A DNA stretch of 64,000 nucleotides from Streptomyces zhihengii (GCF_016919245.1 NZ_JAFEJA010000001.1:2321001-2385000); one strand, 5' to 3'; counted from the stretch's first letter, positions 34,225-43,849 are shown. Numbers and translations: made by a program. Notes: generated by a model from the letters alone, not told the origin.

Positions 34225-34254
34225 ATAAGAATGGATGTTCGATTTTCGTGTCAA
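34225..34254 (-). promoter_or_regulatory. SOS-controlled recA promoter with LexA-like box
   Basis: On the minus strand TTGACA (34254-34249) is followed, about 18 bp on, by TCTTAT (34230-34225) as a -10 candidate. GAACATCCATTC (34240-34229) fills the spacer and overlaps the -10, and resembles the Streptomyces LexA box GAAC-N4-GTTC with one mismatch. This would make recA repressible by LexA. It is the upstream of two promoters. Confidence 0.78.
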
Positions 34255-34277
34255 GCGCACCACGCGGGGACCGGCGC

Positions 34278-35750
34278 TCAGGCCTCGCCGCCCCCCGCCC
34301 GGCCGCCGCGACGGGCCGCCAGCACCCGCCGCATCCGCGCCACTGCCCGGCCGCCGTGCCTGCTGTGCCCGTGCACCCGCGGGTCGTCCGTCACGTCGTA
34401 CCGCCGCACGTACGCCCCCAGGAAGGCCTGCAGCGTCGCCACCGCGGGGATCGCGATCAGCGCGCCGACGGCACCGAGCAGGGCCGTTCCCGCGACCACG
34501 GAACCGAAGGCGACGGCGGGGTGGATGTCGACGGTCCGGGAGGTCAGCTTGGGCTGGAGCATGTAGTTCTCGAACTGCTGGTAGATCACGACGAACCCGA
34601 GGACCCACAGGGCGTACCAGGGGTTCACGGTGAAGGCGATCAGCATCGGCAGCGCGCCGGCGAGGTAGGTGCCGATCGTCGGGATGAACTGCGACACCAG
34701 CCCCACCCAGACGGCGAGCGCCGGGGCGTAGGGCACCCCGAGGACCTCCAGCAGGACGAAATGGGCGACACCGGAGATCAGGGCCATCAGTCCGCGCGAG
34801 TACAGGTAGCCGCCGGTCTTGTCGACGGCGATCTCCCAGGCGCGCAGCACCTCGGCCTGCCGGGCCGGCGGCAGCACGGAGCACAGGGTCCGGCGCAGCC
34901 GGGGCCCGTCGGCCGCGAAGTAGAACGAGAACAGGAAGATCGTCAGCAGCTTGAAGAGGCCGCCGAGCACCTGGGCGGAGATGTCCAGCACGCCCGAGGC
35001 GCTGTTCTGCACGTACCTGCGCAGCCAGTCGGAGCGCAGCAGGCTGTCCTGGACCTCGACGCGCGAGAGTTCGGTGTGGAAGGTGCTGTTGACCCAGCGG
35101 ATCACCGAGTCCAGGTAGGCGGGGAAGTCCTCGACCATCTCCACGATCTGGCCGGCCAGCATCGAGCCCAGCAGCACCACGAAGCCGACGCCCGCCACCA
35201 GCACCGCGAAGAAGACCAGGAAGGTGGCGAGCCCCCTGCGCATGCCGCGGGCGGCCATCCGGCCGACCGCGGGCTCCACGGCGAGGGCGAGGAAGAACGC
35301 GATCAGGATGTTGATCAGCAGTCCGATGAGCTGATGGAACGCCCAGCTGCCGAGCTGGAAGCAGGCGTACAGGGCCAGCGCGAGCAGCATGGCGCGCGGC
35401 AGCCAGCGCGGCATTCCGCCCAGGCCGCCGGCGGCGCCGGGCGCGGGCTCCCGCGGCGGGGCGGCGGCCGCCGCCCCGGCAGGGTCCTCGGGCCGCGCGC
35501 GGGTGGCCCCCAGCGAGACGCTTCCGGTGTTCACCGCCCCGCCGCGGACGTCCGTCTCCGGCGAGGGCTCGCCGCCCGCGCCCCGCACGGGAGCGCCGCC
35601 GGCATCGCGGAAGTCGCCCGGGTCCCGCGCACCGCCCGGGTCGCGGGAGCCGAGCGGGCCGCCCGGGTCGCGGGAGCCGCCCCGGTCGCGGGAATCGCGG
35701 GAAGGGGTGCCGTCGGGATCCTGGGAGGGTGTGCTGTCGGTCCGGTCCAC
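34278..35750 (-). CDS. AI-2E family transporter (PF01594-type permease)
   Basis: Membrane protein, 490 aa. The first ~110 residues are cytosolic and low-complexity with RDPGG/SRDPGG repeats. About eight transmembrane helices follow, among them ALALYACFQLGSWAFHQLIG, FLVFFAVLVAGVGFVVLLGS, and ALAVWVGLVSQFIPTIGTYL. The family is widespread; members have been linked to export of AI-2, sodium or other ions, and the name does not prove quorum signalling. The GTG start at 35750 lacks a good ribosome site, so a shorter protein is possible. It lies upstream of recA on the same strand, with the recA promoters in between. Confidence 0.85.
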   Translation of the reverse strand: MDRTDSTPSQDPDGTPSRDSRDRGGSRDPGGPLGSRDPGGARDPGDFRDAGGAPVRGAGGEPSPETDVRGGAVNTGSVSLGATRARPEDPAGAAAAAPPREPAPGAAGGLGGMPRWLPRAMLLALALYACFQLGSWAFHQLIGLLINILIAFFLALAVEPAVGRMAARGMRRGLATFLVFFAVLVAGVGFVVLLGSMLAGQIVEMVEDFPAYLDSVIRWVNSTFHTELSRVEVQDSLLRSDWLRRYVQNSASGVLDISAQVLGGLFKLLTIFLFSFYFAADGPRLRRTLCSVLPPARQAEVLRAWEIAVDKTGGYLYSRGLMALISGVAHFVLLEVLGVPYAPALAVWVGLVSQFIPTIGTYLAGALPMLIAFTVNPWYALWVLGFVVIYQQFENYMLQPKLTSRTVDIHPAVAFGSVVAGTALLGAVGALIAIPAVATLQAFLGAYVRRYDVTDDPRVHGHSRHGGRAVARMRRVLAARRGGRAGGGEA

Positions 35751-35799
35751 CGGCCAAGTGTGGCCTACCCCGGTGGCCGGAGTCCGTCCGGCGGGTGAC

Positions 35800-35994
35800 T
35801 CAGCGCTTGTCGGCGGGAACGTCCACGGCGGCGCAGACGGCCCGCCACACGTCCTTGGTCTCCCAGCCCGCGTCCAGCGCCTGGTGGACGGTACGGCCGC
35901 CCAGTTCCGTCATCACGTGATCGCGCGCGAAGGAGTCCGCGTAGGCGGGACCGAAGTGATCGGCCATCCGTTCCCAGAAAATCGTCAACCGCAT
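35800..35994 (-). CDS. DUF3046 small protein
   Basis: A 64-aa product, MRLTIFWERMADHFGPAYAD onward, with a C-terminal KDVWRAVCAAVDVPADKR. This actinobacterial family is almost always found near recA-recX. The function is unknown. It stands upstream of the AI-2E gene on the same strand. Confidence 0.88.
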   Translation of the reverse strand: MRLTIFWERMADHFGPAYADSFARDHVMTELGGRTVHQALDAGWETKDVWRAVCAAVDVPADKR

Positions 35995-36074
35995 GACGCC
36001 AGTATCCCGCCCCCGAGGGTGCTGACCCGTTCGGCGGACTTGCCGAAAGCCCTTTCCGCCCTACGGTTCGCTCC

Positions 36075-37010
36075 ATGGCTGGAACCGGAGTATCCACCGA
36101 GGCGCCGACCGCGTCCTCCCTCGCCCGCGCCGAGCACTTCGTCTGGCTGACCGCCCGCGTCCTCGAACAGCGGCGGTTCGCCTACCACTTCCTGGGCGGC
36201 GGGGCCGATCCCGTCGAGACCGCCCTCTTCGCCTACCTCAACGACGACGGCGGCTACGGCCACGCCCTCGAACCCGATCTCCGCGGCCCCGTCAGCCAGC
36301 CCCTGCACACCGCGCACGCGCTGCGGGTCCTGGACTCGATCGGGCGCTGCGGCGGTCTGCGGGTGGAACGGATGTGCCGCTACCTGACGGAGGTGTCCAC
36401 GGCCGACGGCGCGCTGCCCGCGATCCACCCGTCGCAGCGGGGCTACCCCCACGCGCCGTTCCTGCCCGTGGTGGACGCCCCCCGCAGCGAGCTGCTGGCG
36501 ACCGGCCCGGTCGTCGGGCTGCTGCACCGCAACCAGGTGTGGCACGCGTGGCTCTTCCGGGCCACCGACTTCTGCTGGGCCGCGATCGACGCGCTGGAGA
36601 CCTCGCACCCGCACGAGGCCGAGGCGGCGGTCGCGTTCCTCGACAGCGTGCCCGACCGGTCGCGCGCCGAGGCGGCGGCGGACCGGCTCGGCCGGCTGGT
36701 CAGGGACCGGCGGCTGGTCGCCCTGGACCCGGCGCGCACCGCCGAGCTGCCCCTCGCGCCCGGCTACGCGCCGGGCGAGCACCACTTCCCGCACCACTAC
36801 GCCCCGACACCGGGCTCGCTCGCCCGCCGCTGGTTCACCGACGACGAGATGGCCGTCTCGCTCGACCATCTCGCCGGGCAGCAGCAGGCGGACGGCGGCT
36901 GGCCGCTGTCCTGGCGGGAGTGGGCCCCGGGCACCGCACTGGAGTCCCGGCCGCTGGTGACGATCGAGGCGCTGCGCACCCTCCAGGCGTACGGCCGTCC
37001 CCTGGGCTGA
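36075..37010 (+). CDS. Prenyltransferase/squalene-cyclase-like alpha-barrel protein, function unknown
   Basis: A 311-aa soluble protein with repeated helical units resembling the alpha/alpha toroid of terpene cyclases and prenyltransferase beta subunits: YLNDDGGYGHALEPDLRG early and QQQADGGWPLSWREWAPGTA late, the QW-like signals. I do not see the DXDD or DDXXD catalytic motif, so I call a structural relative and not an active cyclase. It is divergent from the DUF3046 gene (80 bp) and convergent with azlD. Confidence 0.68.
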   Translation: MAGTGVSTEAPTASSLARAEHFVWLTARVLEQRRFAYHFLGGGADPVETALFAYLNDDGGYGHALEPDLRGPVSQPLHTAHALRVLDSIGRCGGLRVERMCRYLTEVSTADGALPAIHPSQRGYPHAPFLPVVDAPRSELLATGPVVGLLHRNQVWHAWLFRATDFCWAAIDALETSHPHEAEAAVAFLDSVPDRSRAEAAADRLGRLVRDRRLVALDPARTAELPLAPGYAPGEHHFPHHYAPTPGSLARRWFTDDEMAVSLDHLAGQQQADGGWPLSWREWAPGTALESRPLVTIEALRTLQAYGRPLG

Positions 37011-37035
37011 GGGCCCCAGCCCGGCCGGGCGGCGG

Positions 37036-37344
37036 TCAGCCGCCCAGCGCCCGCACGCCCGCGGTCACCGCCACGGCCGCGCCGACGACGACCAGGAACG
37101 GGGCCCGCAGCACCAGCGCGAGGGCGGCGGCCGCGAGCCCGGCCGCCCGCGCGTCGAGGACGAGGGTCTGGCCGGTGCTGAAGGTCTGCTGCGCGGTGAG
37201 GGCGGCCAGCAGGGCGACGGGGAGCAGCGCGGCGAGCCGCTGCACCAGCGGCCGCTCCAGGGCGTGCGCCGGCACCAGCAGACCGGCGTACTTCACCAGG
37301 TAGCAGCCGACGGCGGTGGCGGCGATCGCGATCCAGACGTTCAA
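37036..37344 (-). CDS. azlD: Branched-chain amino acid exporter small subunit AzlD
   Basis: A 102-aa membrane protein with about four hydrophobic segments, among them VWIAIAATAVGCYLVKYAGL and PVALLAALTAQQTFSTGQTL. It pairs with AzlC to export branched-chain amino acids or analogues. The TTG at 37344 overlaps the azlC stop (TTGA), so translation is coupled, and AGGA lies shortly upstream. Confidence 0.85.
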   Translation of the reverse strand: MNVWIAIAATAVGCYLVKYAGLLVPAHALERPLVQRLAALLPVALLAALTAQQTFSTGQTLVLDARAAGLAAAALALVLRAPFLVVVGAAVAVTAGVRALGG

Positions 37345-38249
37345 CGGTCCTGTCCCTTCGTGCGGTGCGCCCCGGGCCCGGTCGCATCGTCCGTGCCACT
37401 GCCGGCGTCCGTCGCGGGGTGCGTGCCGGCGCCGGTCGCGCCGGGTGTGCCGCCCCCGGTGCCCGTCGCACCGGTCGTACCGGCCCCCGGGCCGGCCGGC
37501 GACCCGCCGCCCCCGCCCGGCGACCGGCCCTTGAACCACAGCACGGCGGGCGCGGCGAGCGCCGCCACCAGCACCGGCACGCCGGCCGGCAGCACCGGCA
37601 GCAGGCCGAGGCCGAGCAGCACCGCGAGGCCGGCGGCCGCCCGCTCGGTCGCGGTCCGCAGCATCGGCGCGAGCAGGGCGAGGAAGACGGCGGGCCCGGC
37701 CGCGTCCAGCCCCCAGGCGTCGGTGTCGCCGAGCGCCTCCGCGCCCAGGGCGCCGAGCAGCGTGGTCAGGTTCCACAGCACGTACAGGGTGAGCCCGGTG
37801 ACGGTGAAGCCGATCCGGATCTGGCGGCGGGTGGGCTGGGCGAGCGCGACGGCGGTCGTCTCGTCGATCACCCAGTGCGCGGCGAGGGGCCGCAGCCAGC
37901 GGGGCAGGGCGAGCAGCTGCGACAGACGCAGTCCGTAGAAGGCGTTGCGTACGCCGAGGAAGAACGCCCCGGCGGCCGCGGCCATGGGGTTCCCGCCCGC
38001 CGCGATGGCCCCGACCAGGGCGAACTGCGAGGCGCCGGTGAAAACGAGCAGGCTGAGCACGCAGGTCTGGAGGAGCGTGAGGCCGGCGCCCGCGGAGGTG
38101 ACGCCGAAGGCGAAGCCGGAGAGGCCGACGGCGACGCCGACCCCGAGGGCATCGCGCACCACGGCCGCGTCCGGCTTGCCGGGCCCGGGGCCGGGCGTCC
38201 GCGACGCCACGCCGGCGGGTATCTCTGGAGGAGCTGTCTGTTCTGCCAC
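37341..38249 (-). CDS. azlC: Branched-chain amino acid exporter large subunit AzlC
   Basis: A 302-aa membrane protein (LIV-E / AzlC family): ALGVGVAVGLSGFAFGVTSA, LVFTGASQFALVGAIAAGGN, FFLGVRNAFYGLRLSQLL, HWVIDETTAVAL. The last ~60 residues are a Gly/Thr/Pro-rich tail not usual for AzlC, probably a cytosolic disordered extension. Its gene lies 28 bp after the AraC gene and overlaps azlD, forming a three-gene unit. Confidence 0.9.
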   Translation of the reverse strand: MAEQTAPPEIPAGVASRTPGPGPGKPDAAVVRDALGVGVAVGLSGFAFGVTSAGAGLTLLQTCVLSLLVFTGASQFALVGAIAAGGNPMAAAAGAFFLGVRNAFYGLRLSQLLALPRWLRPLAAHWVIDETTAVALAQPTRRQIRIGFTVTGLTLYVLWNLTTLLGALGAEALGDTDAWGLDAAGPAVFLALLAPMLRTATERAAAGLAVLLGLGLLPVLPAGVPVLVAALAAPAVLWFKGRSPGGGGGSPAGPGAGTTGATGTGGGTPGATGAGTHPATDAGSGTDDATGPGAHRTKGQDR

Positions 38250-38277
38250 GTCGGCGACCTTAGAGGCGCCGCTGACC

Positions 38278-39132
38278 TCAGGTCTTGTACGTTCTTGCGC
38301 GCTCGCGGCGGTACGCCCCCGGCGGCACGCCGACGATCCGGGTGAAGTGACGGTTCAGATGCGGCTGGTCGGTGAAGCCCACCGCGACCGCCGCGTCGGC
38401 GGGTGCCGCCCCGCCGTCCAGCAGCCGCCGGGCCCGGCGCACCCGGGCGTCGGTGAGCCAGGTGTGCGGCGGCAGTCCGTAGGCGGCCTTGAAGGCGCGC
38501 AGCAGGGCGAACGGGCTGGTGCCCAGGTCCTGCGCGAGCTCCTCCAGCGAGGGCGGATCGGCCATCCGGTCCTCCAGGACCTGCCGTGCGCGCCCGGCCG
38601 TGGCGGCCCCCGGCACCGGCGCGGTGCGGCCGGGCAGCGAGGCGCCGTGCCGGCGCAGCAGCCGGGCCACCGTGATCCGCAGCACGCTGTCGGCGGCCAG
38701 GGCGTTGCCCTCCTCCGCGGCACGGTGCACCTCGTGCACCAGACGGGCGGTGTCGGCGTCCTCGACGATGGTCTCGGCGAAGCCCGCCGTGCCGCGCAGC
38801 GTGGTCGTCTCGGCGGCGATGGACGCGACCAGCTCCGAGGACGGGTACAGGGTCGAGTAGACCCAGCCCTCGGGGACGCCGGCCTTCGCCGAGTGCGGCA
38901 CCTCCGGGTTGATCATGACGACGGTGCCCGGCCGGGCGCGGATGGTGCCGTGCGGCATGACCACGTCCTCGATGCCCTGGCGGACGGCGCCGAGGACGAA
39001 GCCCTCGTGGGTGTGCCGGGTGAAGGAGTGCCGGACGTAGCGTGCGCGCAGCAGGTCCAGGCCGGGCACGCCCGGGTACTGCCAGTGCCGTGCCCACTCG
39101 TCCTTCCGGTCCGGTGCCGCGTCGGTGTCCAT
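38278..39132 (-). CDS. AraC-family transcriptional regulator
   Basis: A 284-aa regulator. The N-terminal cupin-type effector domain (HSFTRHTHEGFVLGAVRQGI) is followed by a C-terminal double helix-turn-helix (SLEELAQDLGTSPFALLRAF; AAVAVGFTDQPHLNRHFTRI). Such AraC proteins beside azlCD act as amino-acid-responsive regulators of the exporter; a role here is inferred from the 28-bp spacing. The ATG at 39132 starts MDTDAAPD. The frame continuing upstream through antisense lhr is a shadow. Confidence 0.88.
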   Translation of the reverse strand: MDTDAAPDRKDEWARHWQYPGVPGLDLLRARYVRHSFTRHTHEGFVLGAVRQGIEDVVMPHGTIRARPGTVVMINPEVPHSAKAGVPEGWVYSTLYPSSELVASIAAETTTLRGTAGFAETIVEDADTARLVHEVHRAAEEGNALAADSVLRITVARLLRRHGASLPGRTAPVPGAATAGRARQVLEDRMADPPSLEELAQDLGTSPFALLRAFKAAYGLPPHTWLTDARVRRARRLLDGGAAPADAAVAVGFTDQPHLNRHFTRIVGVPPGAYRRERARTYKT

Positions 39133-39223
39133 ACCGCCATTCTGCGCCCGCCCGCGGAACGGCCGAGCGGTTCGTCCACGTCCTGGACGGGCGTTGTCGG
39201 TGGCCGGGTGCACGATGGGGGGC

Positions 39224-42200
39224 ATGGCCAGGACTGCGCTCGACTCCTTCTCCCCCGCGACCCGGGGCTGGTTCACGGGGGCCTTCGACGCGCCCACGGC
39301 CGCGCAGGAGGGCGCCTGGGCGGCCATCGGCGAGGGCGCGGACGTCCTGGTGGTCGCGCCGACCGGGTCCGGCAAGACGCTGGCCGCGTTCCTGGCCGCC
39401 CTCGACCGGCTCACCTCCGCTCCCCCGCCCGCCGACCCGAAGCAGCGCTGCCGCGTGCTGTACGTCTCCCCACTGAAGGCGCTCGCGGTCGACGTGGAGC
39501 GCAATCTGCGCAGCCCGCTGACGGGCATCCGGCAGGAGTCCGTCCGGCTGGGCCTGCCGGAGCCCGAGGTGCGGGTCGGCATCCGCTCCGGCGACACCCC
39601 GCCCGCGGAGCGGCGCGCCCTGGTCACCCGGCCGCCGGACATCCTGATCACCACGCCCGAGTCGCTCTTCCTGATGCTGACGTCGGCGGCCCGGGACGCC
39701 CTGTCCGGCGTCGAGACGGTCATCCTCGACGAGGTGCACGCCGTGGCGGGGACGAAGCGGGGCGCCCATCTCGCCCTCTCCCTGGAGCGCCTCGACGAGC
39801 TGCTGCCGCGTCCGGCCCGCAGGATCGGCCTGTCCGCCACCGTGCGCCCGGTCGACGAGGTGGCCCGCTTCCTGTCGCCGCAGCGCCGGGTGGAGATCGT
39901 CCAGCCGCCGTCGGGCAAGGAGTTCGACCTGTCGGTGGTGGTCCCGGTCGAGGACCTGGGCGAGCTGGGCGGCTCCCCCGCGTCGGAGGCCTCCGGCGCG
40001 GCGGCCGAGCGCCCGTCGATCTGGCCGCACGTGGAGGAGCGCATCGCCGATCTCGTCCAGGCGCACCGCTCCACGATCGTGTTCGCCAACTCCCGCCGTC
40101 TCGCGGAGCGCCTGTGCAACCGGCTCAACGAGATCGCCTACGAGCGGGCCACCGGCGCCCCCATGCCGGAGGACGCCCCGCCGGCCGAGATCATGGCCCA
40201 GTCGGGGGCCGCCAAGGGCGCCCCTTCGCTGCTGGCCCGGGCCCACCACGGCTCGGTCTCCAAGGAGCAGCGCGCGCTCGTCGAGGAGGACCTGAAGGCG
40301 GGCCGGCTGCCGGCCGTCGTGGCCACCTCCAGTCTGGAGCTGGGCATCGACATGGGCGCGGTGGACCTCGTCGTGCAGGTCGAGTCGCCTCCCTCGGTCG
40401 CCTCCGGCCTCCAGCGGGTGGGCCGTGCCGGGCACCAGGTGGGCGCGGTGTCCACCGGGGTGGTGTTCCCCAAGTACCGCGGCGATCTGGTCCAGGCGGC
40501 CGTGGTGACGGAGCGGATGCGGACGGGCTCCATCGAGTCGCTGCGCGTCCCGGCCAACCCGCTGGACGTCCTCGCGCAGCAGTTGGTGGCCATGGTCTCG
40601 CTGGACACCTGGCAGTTCGACGACCTGCTGGCCCTGGTGCGCCGGGCCGCCCCGTTCGCCTCGCTGCCCGAGTCGGCGTTCACCGCGGTGCTCGACATGC
40701 TGGCGGGCCGCTATCCGTCGGACGCCTTCGCCGAGCTGCGCCCCCGTGTGGTGTGGGACCGCGTCGCGGGCACGGTCACGGGCCGGCCCGGGGCGCAGCG
40801 GCTCGCCGTGACCTCCGGCGGCACCATCCCCGACCGGGGCCTGTTCGGCGTCTTCCTCGCGGGCGCCGACCCGAAGAAGGGCGGCGGCCGGGTCGGCGAG
40901 CTGGACGAGGAGATGGTCTACGAGTCCCGGGTGGGCGACGTCTTCACCCTGGGCACGACCTCCTGGCGCATCGAGGACATCACCCGCGACCGGGTCCTGG
41001 TCTCCCCGGCCCCCGGGGTGCCGGGGCGGCTGCCCTTCTGGAAGGGCGACCAGCTCGGCCGGCCGCTGGAGCTGGGCCGCGCGGTCGGCGCGTTCCTCCG
41101 CGAGGTCGGCGGCCTGTCCGAGGAGGACGCCCGGCTGCGCCTGCTCGCGGCCGGCCTCGACGCCTGGGCCGCCGACAACGTCCTCGCCTACCTCGGCGAA
41201 CAGCGCGACGCCTGCGGCCACGTGCCCGACGACCGCACCATCCTGGTCGAGCGGTTCCGTGACGAGCTGGGCGACTGGCGGGTGGTGATCCACTCGCCCT
41301 TCGGCGCCCAGGTGCACGCGCCGTGGGCCCTGGCGCTGGGCGCCCGCCTCGCCGAGCGGTACGGCATGGACGCCCAGGTGATGCACGCCGACGACGGCAT
41401 CGTGCTGCGGCTGCCCGACGCCGATCTGATGAGCCTCGACCTGCTCGACCAGGACCCGGTCGCCGACGGCTCCCCGCACGCCGGCGACCAGCCGCCGGTC
41501 TCCGCCGGCGACTCGGTCTTCGACAAGGGCGAGATCGCCCAGATCGTCACCGACCAGGTCGGCGGCTCCGCGCTGTTCGCGTCGAGGTTCCGCGAGTGCG
41601 CCGCCCGCGCCCTGCTGCTGCCGCGCCGCAACCCGGGCAAGCGCACACCGCTGTGGCAGCAGCGTCAGCGCGCCTCCCAACTGCTCCAGGTGGCGAGCGA
41701 GTTCGGCTCGTTCCCCATCGTCCTGGAGGCCGTCCGCGAATGCCTCCAGGACGTCTTCGACGTCCCCGGCCTCACCGAGCTGATGGGCGACATCGAGGCC
41801 CGCCGCGTCCGCCTGGTCGAGATCACCACCGCCGAGCCGTCTCCCTTCGCCCGCTCGCTGCTCTTCGGCTACGTGGCCCAGTTCCTCTACGAAGGGGACT
41901 CGCCGCTCGCGGAGCGCAGGGCCGCGGCCCTGTCCCTGGATTCCCGTCTGCTCGCCGAGCTGCTCGGCCAGGCCGAGCTCCGCGAGCTCCTCGATGCGGA
42001 CGTCCTCACCGAGCTGGAGCGCGAGCTGCAGTGGCTCACCGACGACCGGCGGGTGAAGGACGCCGAGGGCGTGGCGGACCTGCTGCGCGTCCTCGGCCCG
42101 CTCACCGGCGCCGAGATCGCGGAGCGCGGCGGCGAGGAGTCCTGGGCCGAGGAGCTGGCCGGGGCGCGCCGCGCGATCCGGGTCCGGATCGGGGGCACCG

Positions 42201-43849
42201 ACCACTGGGCGGCGATCGAGGACGCGGGCCGGCTGCGCGACGCCCTCGGCACGGCGCTCCCGGTCGGTGTGCCCGAGGCCTTCACCGAGCCGGTCAAGGA
42301 CCCGCTGGGCGATCTGCTGGCCCGCTTCGCCCGCACCCACGGCCCGTTCACCTCCTCGCGGGCGGCGGCCCGTTTCGGGCTCGGCCCGGCGGTCACCGAG
42401 GGCGCGCTCCAGCGGCTCGCCGCCTCGGGGCGGGTCGTCCAGGGCGAGTTCCACCCCTCGGGCATCGGACAGGAGTGGTGCGACGCCACCGTCCTGCGCA
42501 GGCTGCGCCGCCGCTCCCTGGCGGCCCTGCGCCACGAGCTGGAGCCGGTGGCGCCCGCCGCGCTCGCCTCGTTCCTGCCCCAGTGGCAGCACATGGGTGC
42601 CAACCGCCTGCGCGGGATCGACGGACTGGCCCGCGCGATCGAGCAGCTCCAGGGCGCGGCCGTGCCCGCCTCGGCCCTGGAGAAGCTGGTGCTCCCGTCC
42701 CGGGTCTCCCACTACGGCCCCACCCTGCTCGACGAACTGACCACCACCGGTGAGGTCCTGTGGGCGGGCGCCGGCGCGCTGCCCGGCAAGGACGGCTGGG
42801 TCTCCCTGTACCTCGCGGACGCCGCCCCCCTGTTGCTGCCCGCCCCGCACCCGCTGGAGCTGACGGCCCTGCACGAGTCGGTCCTGACCACCCTCTCGGG
42901 CGGCTACGGCCTCTTCTTCCGGCAGATCGCCGACCAGGTCCGCGCCACGACCCACCCGGACGCCCCGGACCCCCAACTCGCCGACGCCCTGTGGGACCTG
43001 GCCTGGTCGGGCCGGCTCACCAACGACACCCTGGCGCCGCTGCGGGCACTGCTCGGTTCGGGCCGCACGGCCGGCTCGACGGCCCACCGCGCCCGGCGCA
43101 CCGTCCCCCGCGGCCGGTACGGCGCCCTCTCCTCCGCCGCCCGCACCGCCTCCCGGTCGGGGCCGCCCACGGTCAGCGGGCGCTGGTCGCTGCTGCCGGC
43201 CCCGGAGCCCGAGCCCACCCACCGCGCGCACGCCCTGGCCCGCACCCTGCTGGACCGGCACGGGGTCGTCACCCGGGGCGCCGTGGCGGCCGAGGGGGTG
43301 GAGGGCGGTTTCTCTGCCACCTACCGCGTCCTGTCGGTGTTCGAGGACAGCGGCCAGGCGCGCCGCGGCTATGTCGTCGAGGGTCTCGGCGCCGCCCAGT
43401 TCGCGATGGACGGCGCCGTGGACCGGCTGCGCGCCGCGGCCACCGCCCGGGACCGGGAGGAGGGCCACGGCGCCCCCCGCGCCGTCGTCCTGGCGGCCGC
43501 CGATCCGGCCAACGCCTACGGCGCCGCCCTGCCGTGGCCGGAACCTCCGGAGGGGGCCGGGCACAAGCCCGGCCGCAAGGCGGGATCGCTGGTGGTGCTG
43601 GTCGACGGCGAACTGACGCTGTACATGGAGCGCGGCGGCAAGTCCCTGCTCGCCTGGGCCGCCGACCCGGACGCCCCCGCCCTCCACGCGGCCGCCGAGG
43701 CCCTGGCCGGCGCGGCGAAGGACGGTGCCCTCGGCACCGTGACGGTGGAGCGGACGAACGGCACACCGGCGCTGACGTCACCGCTCGGGCGCGCCCTGGA
43801 GGGCGCGGGATTCCACGCCACACCCCGGGGGCTGCGGCTGCGGCCCTGA
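39224..43849 (+). CDS. lhr: Large ATP-dependent helicase Lhr
   Basis: Superfamily 2 DNA helicase, 1541 aa, the usual size of bacterial Lhr. Walker A is APTGSGKTLAAFL near residue 46, the DEAD-like motif is LDEVHAVAGTKRG, motif III is LSATVRPVDE, and VGRAGHQVGAVS is motif VI. The C-terminal ~600 residues are the Lhr-specific winged-helix and accessory domains. It unwinds RNA-DNA hybrids 3'-5' and is linked to repair. The ATG at 39224 follows a G-rich ribosome site. The nei gene begins 33 bp downstream on the same strand, so they are probably co-transcribed. Confidence 0.95.
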   Translation: MARTALDSFSPATRGWFTGAFDAPTAAQEGAWAAIGEGADVLVVAPTGSGKTLAAFLAALDRLTSAPPPADPKQRCRVLYVSPLKALAVDVERNLRSPLTGIRQESVRLGLPEPEVRVGIRSGDTPPAERRALVTRPPDILITTPESLFLMLTSAARDALSGVETVILDEVHAVAGTKRGAHLALSLERLDELLPRPARRIGLSATVRPVDEVARFLSPQRRVEIVQPPSGKEFDLSVVVPVEDLGELGGSPASEASGAAAERPSIWPHVEERIADLVQAHRSTIVFANSRRLAERLCNRLNEIAYERATGAPMPEDAPPAEIMAQSGAAKGAPSLLARAHHGSVSKEQRALVEEDLKAGRLPAVVATSSLELGIDMGAVDLVVQVESPPSVASGLQRVGRAGHQVGAVSTGVVFPKYRGDLVQAAVVTERMRTGSIESLRVPANPLDVLAQQLVAMVSLDTWQFDDLLALVRRAAPFASLPESAFTAVLDMLAGRYPSDAFAELRPRVVWDRVAGTVTGRPGAQRLAVTSGGTIPDRGLFGVFLAGADPKKGGGRVGELDEEMVYESRVGDVFTLGTTSWRIEDITRDRVLVSPAPGVPGRLPFWKGDQLGRPLELGRAVGAFLREVGGLSEEDARLRLLAAGLDAWAADNVLAYLGEQRDACGHVPDDRTILVERFRDELGDWRVVIHSPFGAQVHAPWALALGARLAERYGMDAQVMHADDGIVLRLPDADLMSLDLLDQDPVADGSPHAGDQPPVSAGDSVFDKGEIAQIVTDQVGGSALFASRFRECAARALLLPRRNPGKRTPLWQQRQRASQLLQVASEFGSFPIVLEAVRECLQDVFDVPGLTELMGDIEARRVRLVEITTAEPSPFARSLLFGYVAQFLYEGDSPLAERRAAALSLDSRLLAELLGQAELRELLDADVLTELERELQWLTDDRRVKDAEGVADLLRVLGPLTGAEIAERGGEESWAEELAGARRAIRVRIGGTDHWAAIEDAGRLRDALGTALPVGVPEAFTEPVKDPLGDLLARFARTHGPFTSSRAAARFGLGPAVTEGALQRLAASGRVVQGEFHPSGIGQEWCDATVLRRLRRRSLAALRHELEPVAPAALASFLPQWQHMGANRLRGIDGLARAIEQLQGAAVPASALEKLVLPSRVSHYGPTLLDELTTTGEVLWAGAGALPGKDGWVSLYLADAAPLLLPAPHPLELTALHESVLTTLSGGYGLFFRQIADQVRATTHPDAPDPQLADALWDLAWSGRLTNDTLAPLRALLGSGRTAGSTAHRARRTVPRGRYGALSSAARTASRSGPPTVSGRWSLLPAPEPEPTHRAHALARTLLDRHGVVTRGAVAAEGVEGGFSATYRVLSVFEDSGQARRGYVVEGLGAAQFAMDGAVDRLRAAATARDREEGHGAPRAVVLAAADPANAYGAALPWPEPPEGAGHKPGRKAGSLVVLVDGELTLYMERGGKSLLAWAADPDAPALHAAAEALAGAAKDGALGTVTVERTNGTPALTSPLGRALEGAGFHATPRGLRLRP

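Noticed and set aside
37868..43687. 1939-aa minus-strand frame antisense to lhr
   Set aside because: It mirrors the third-position GC bias of lhr, resembles no protein and runs across the AraC and AzlC genes in another frame.
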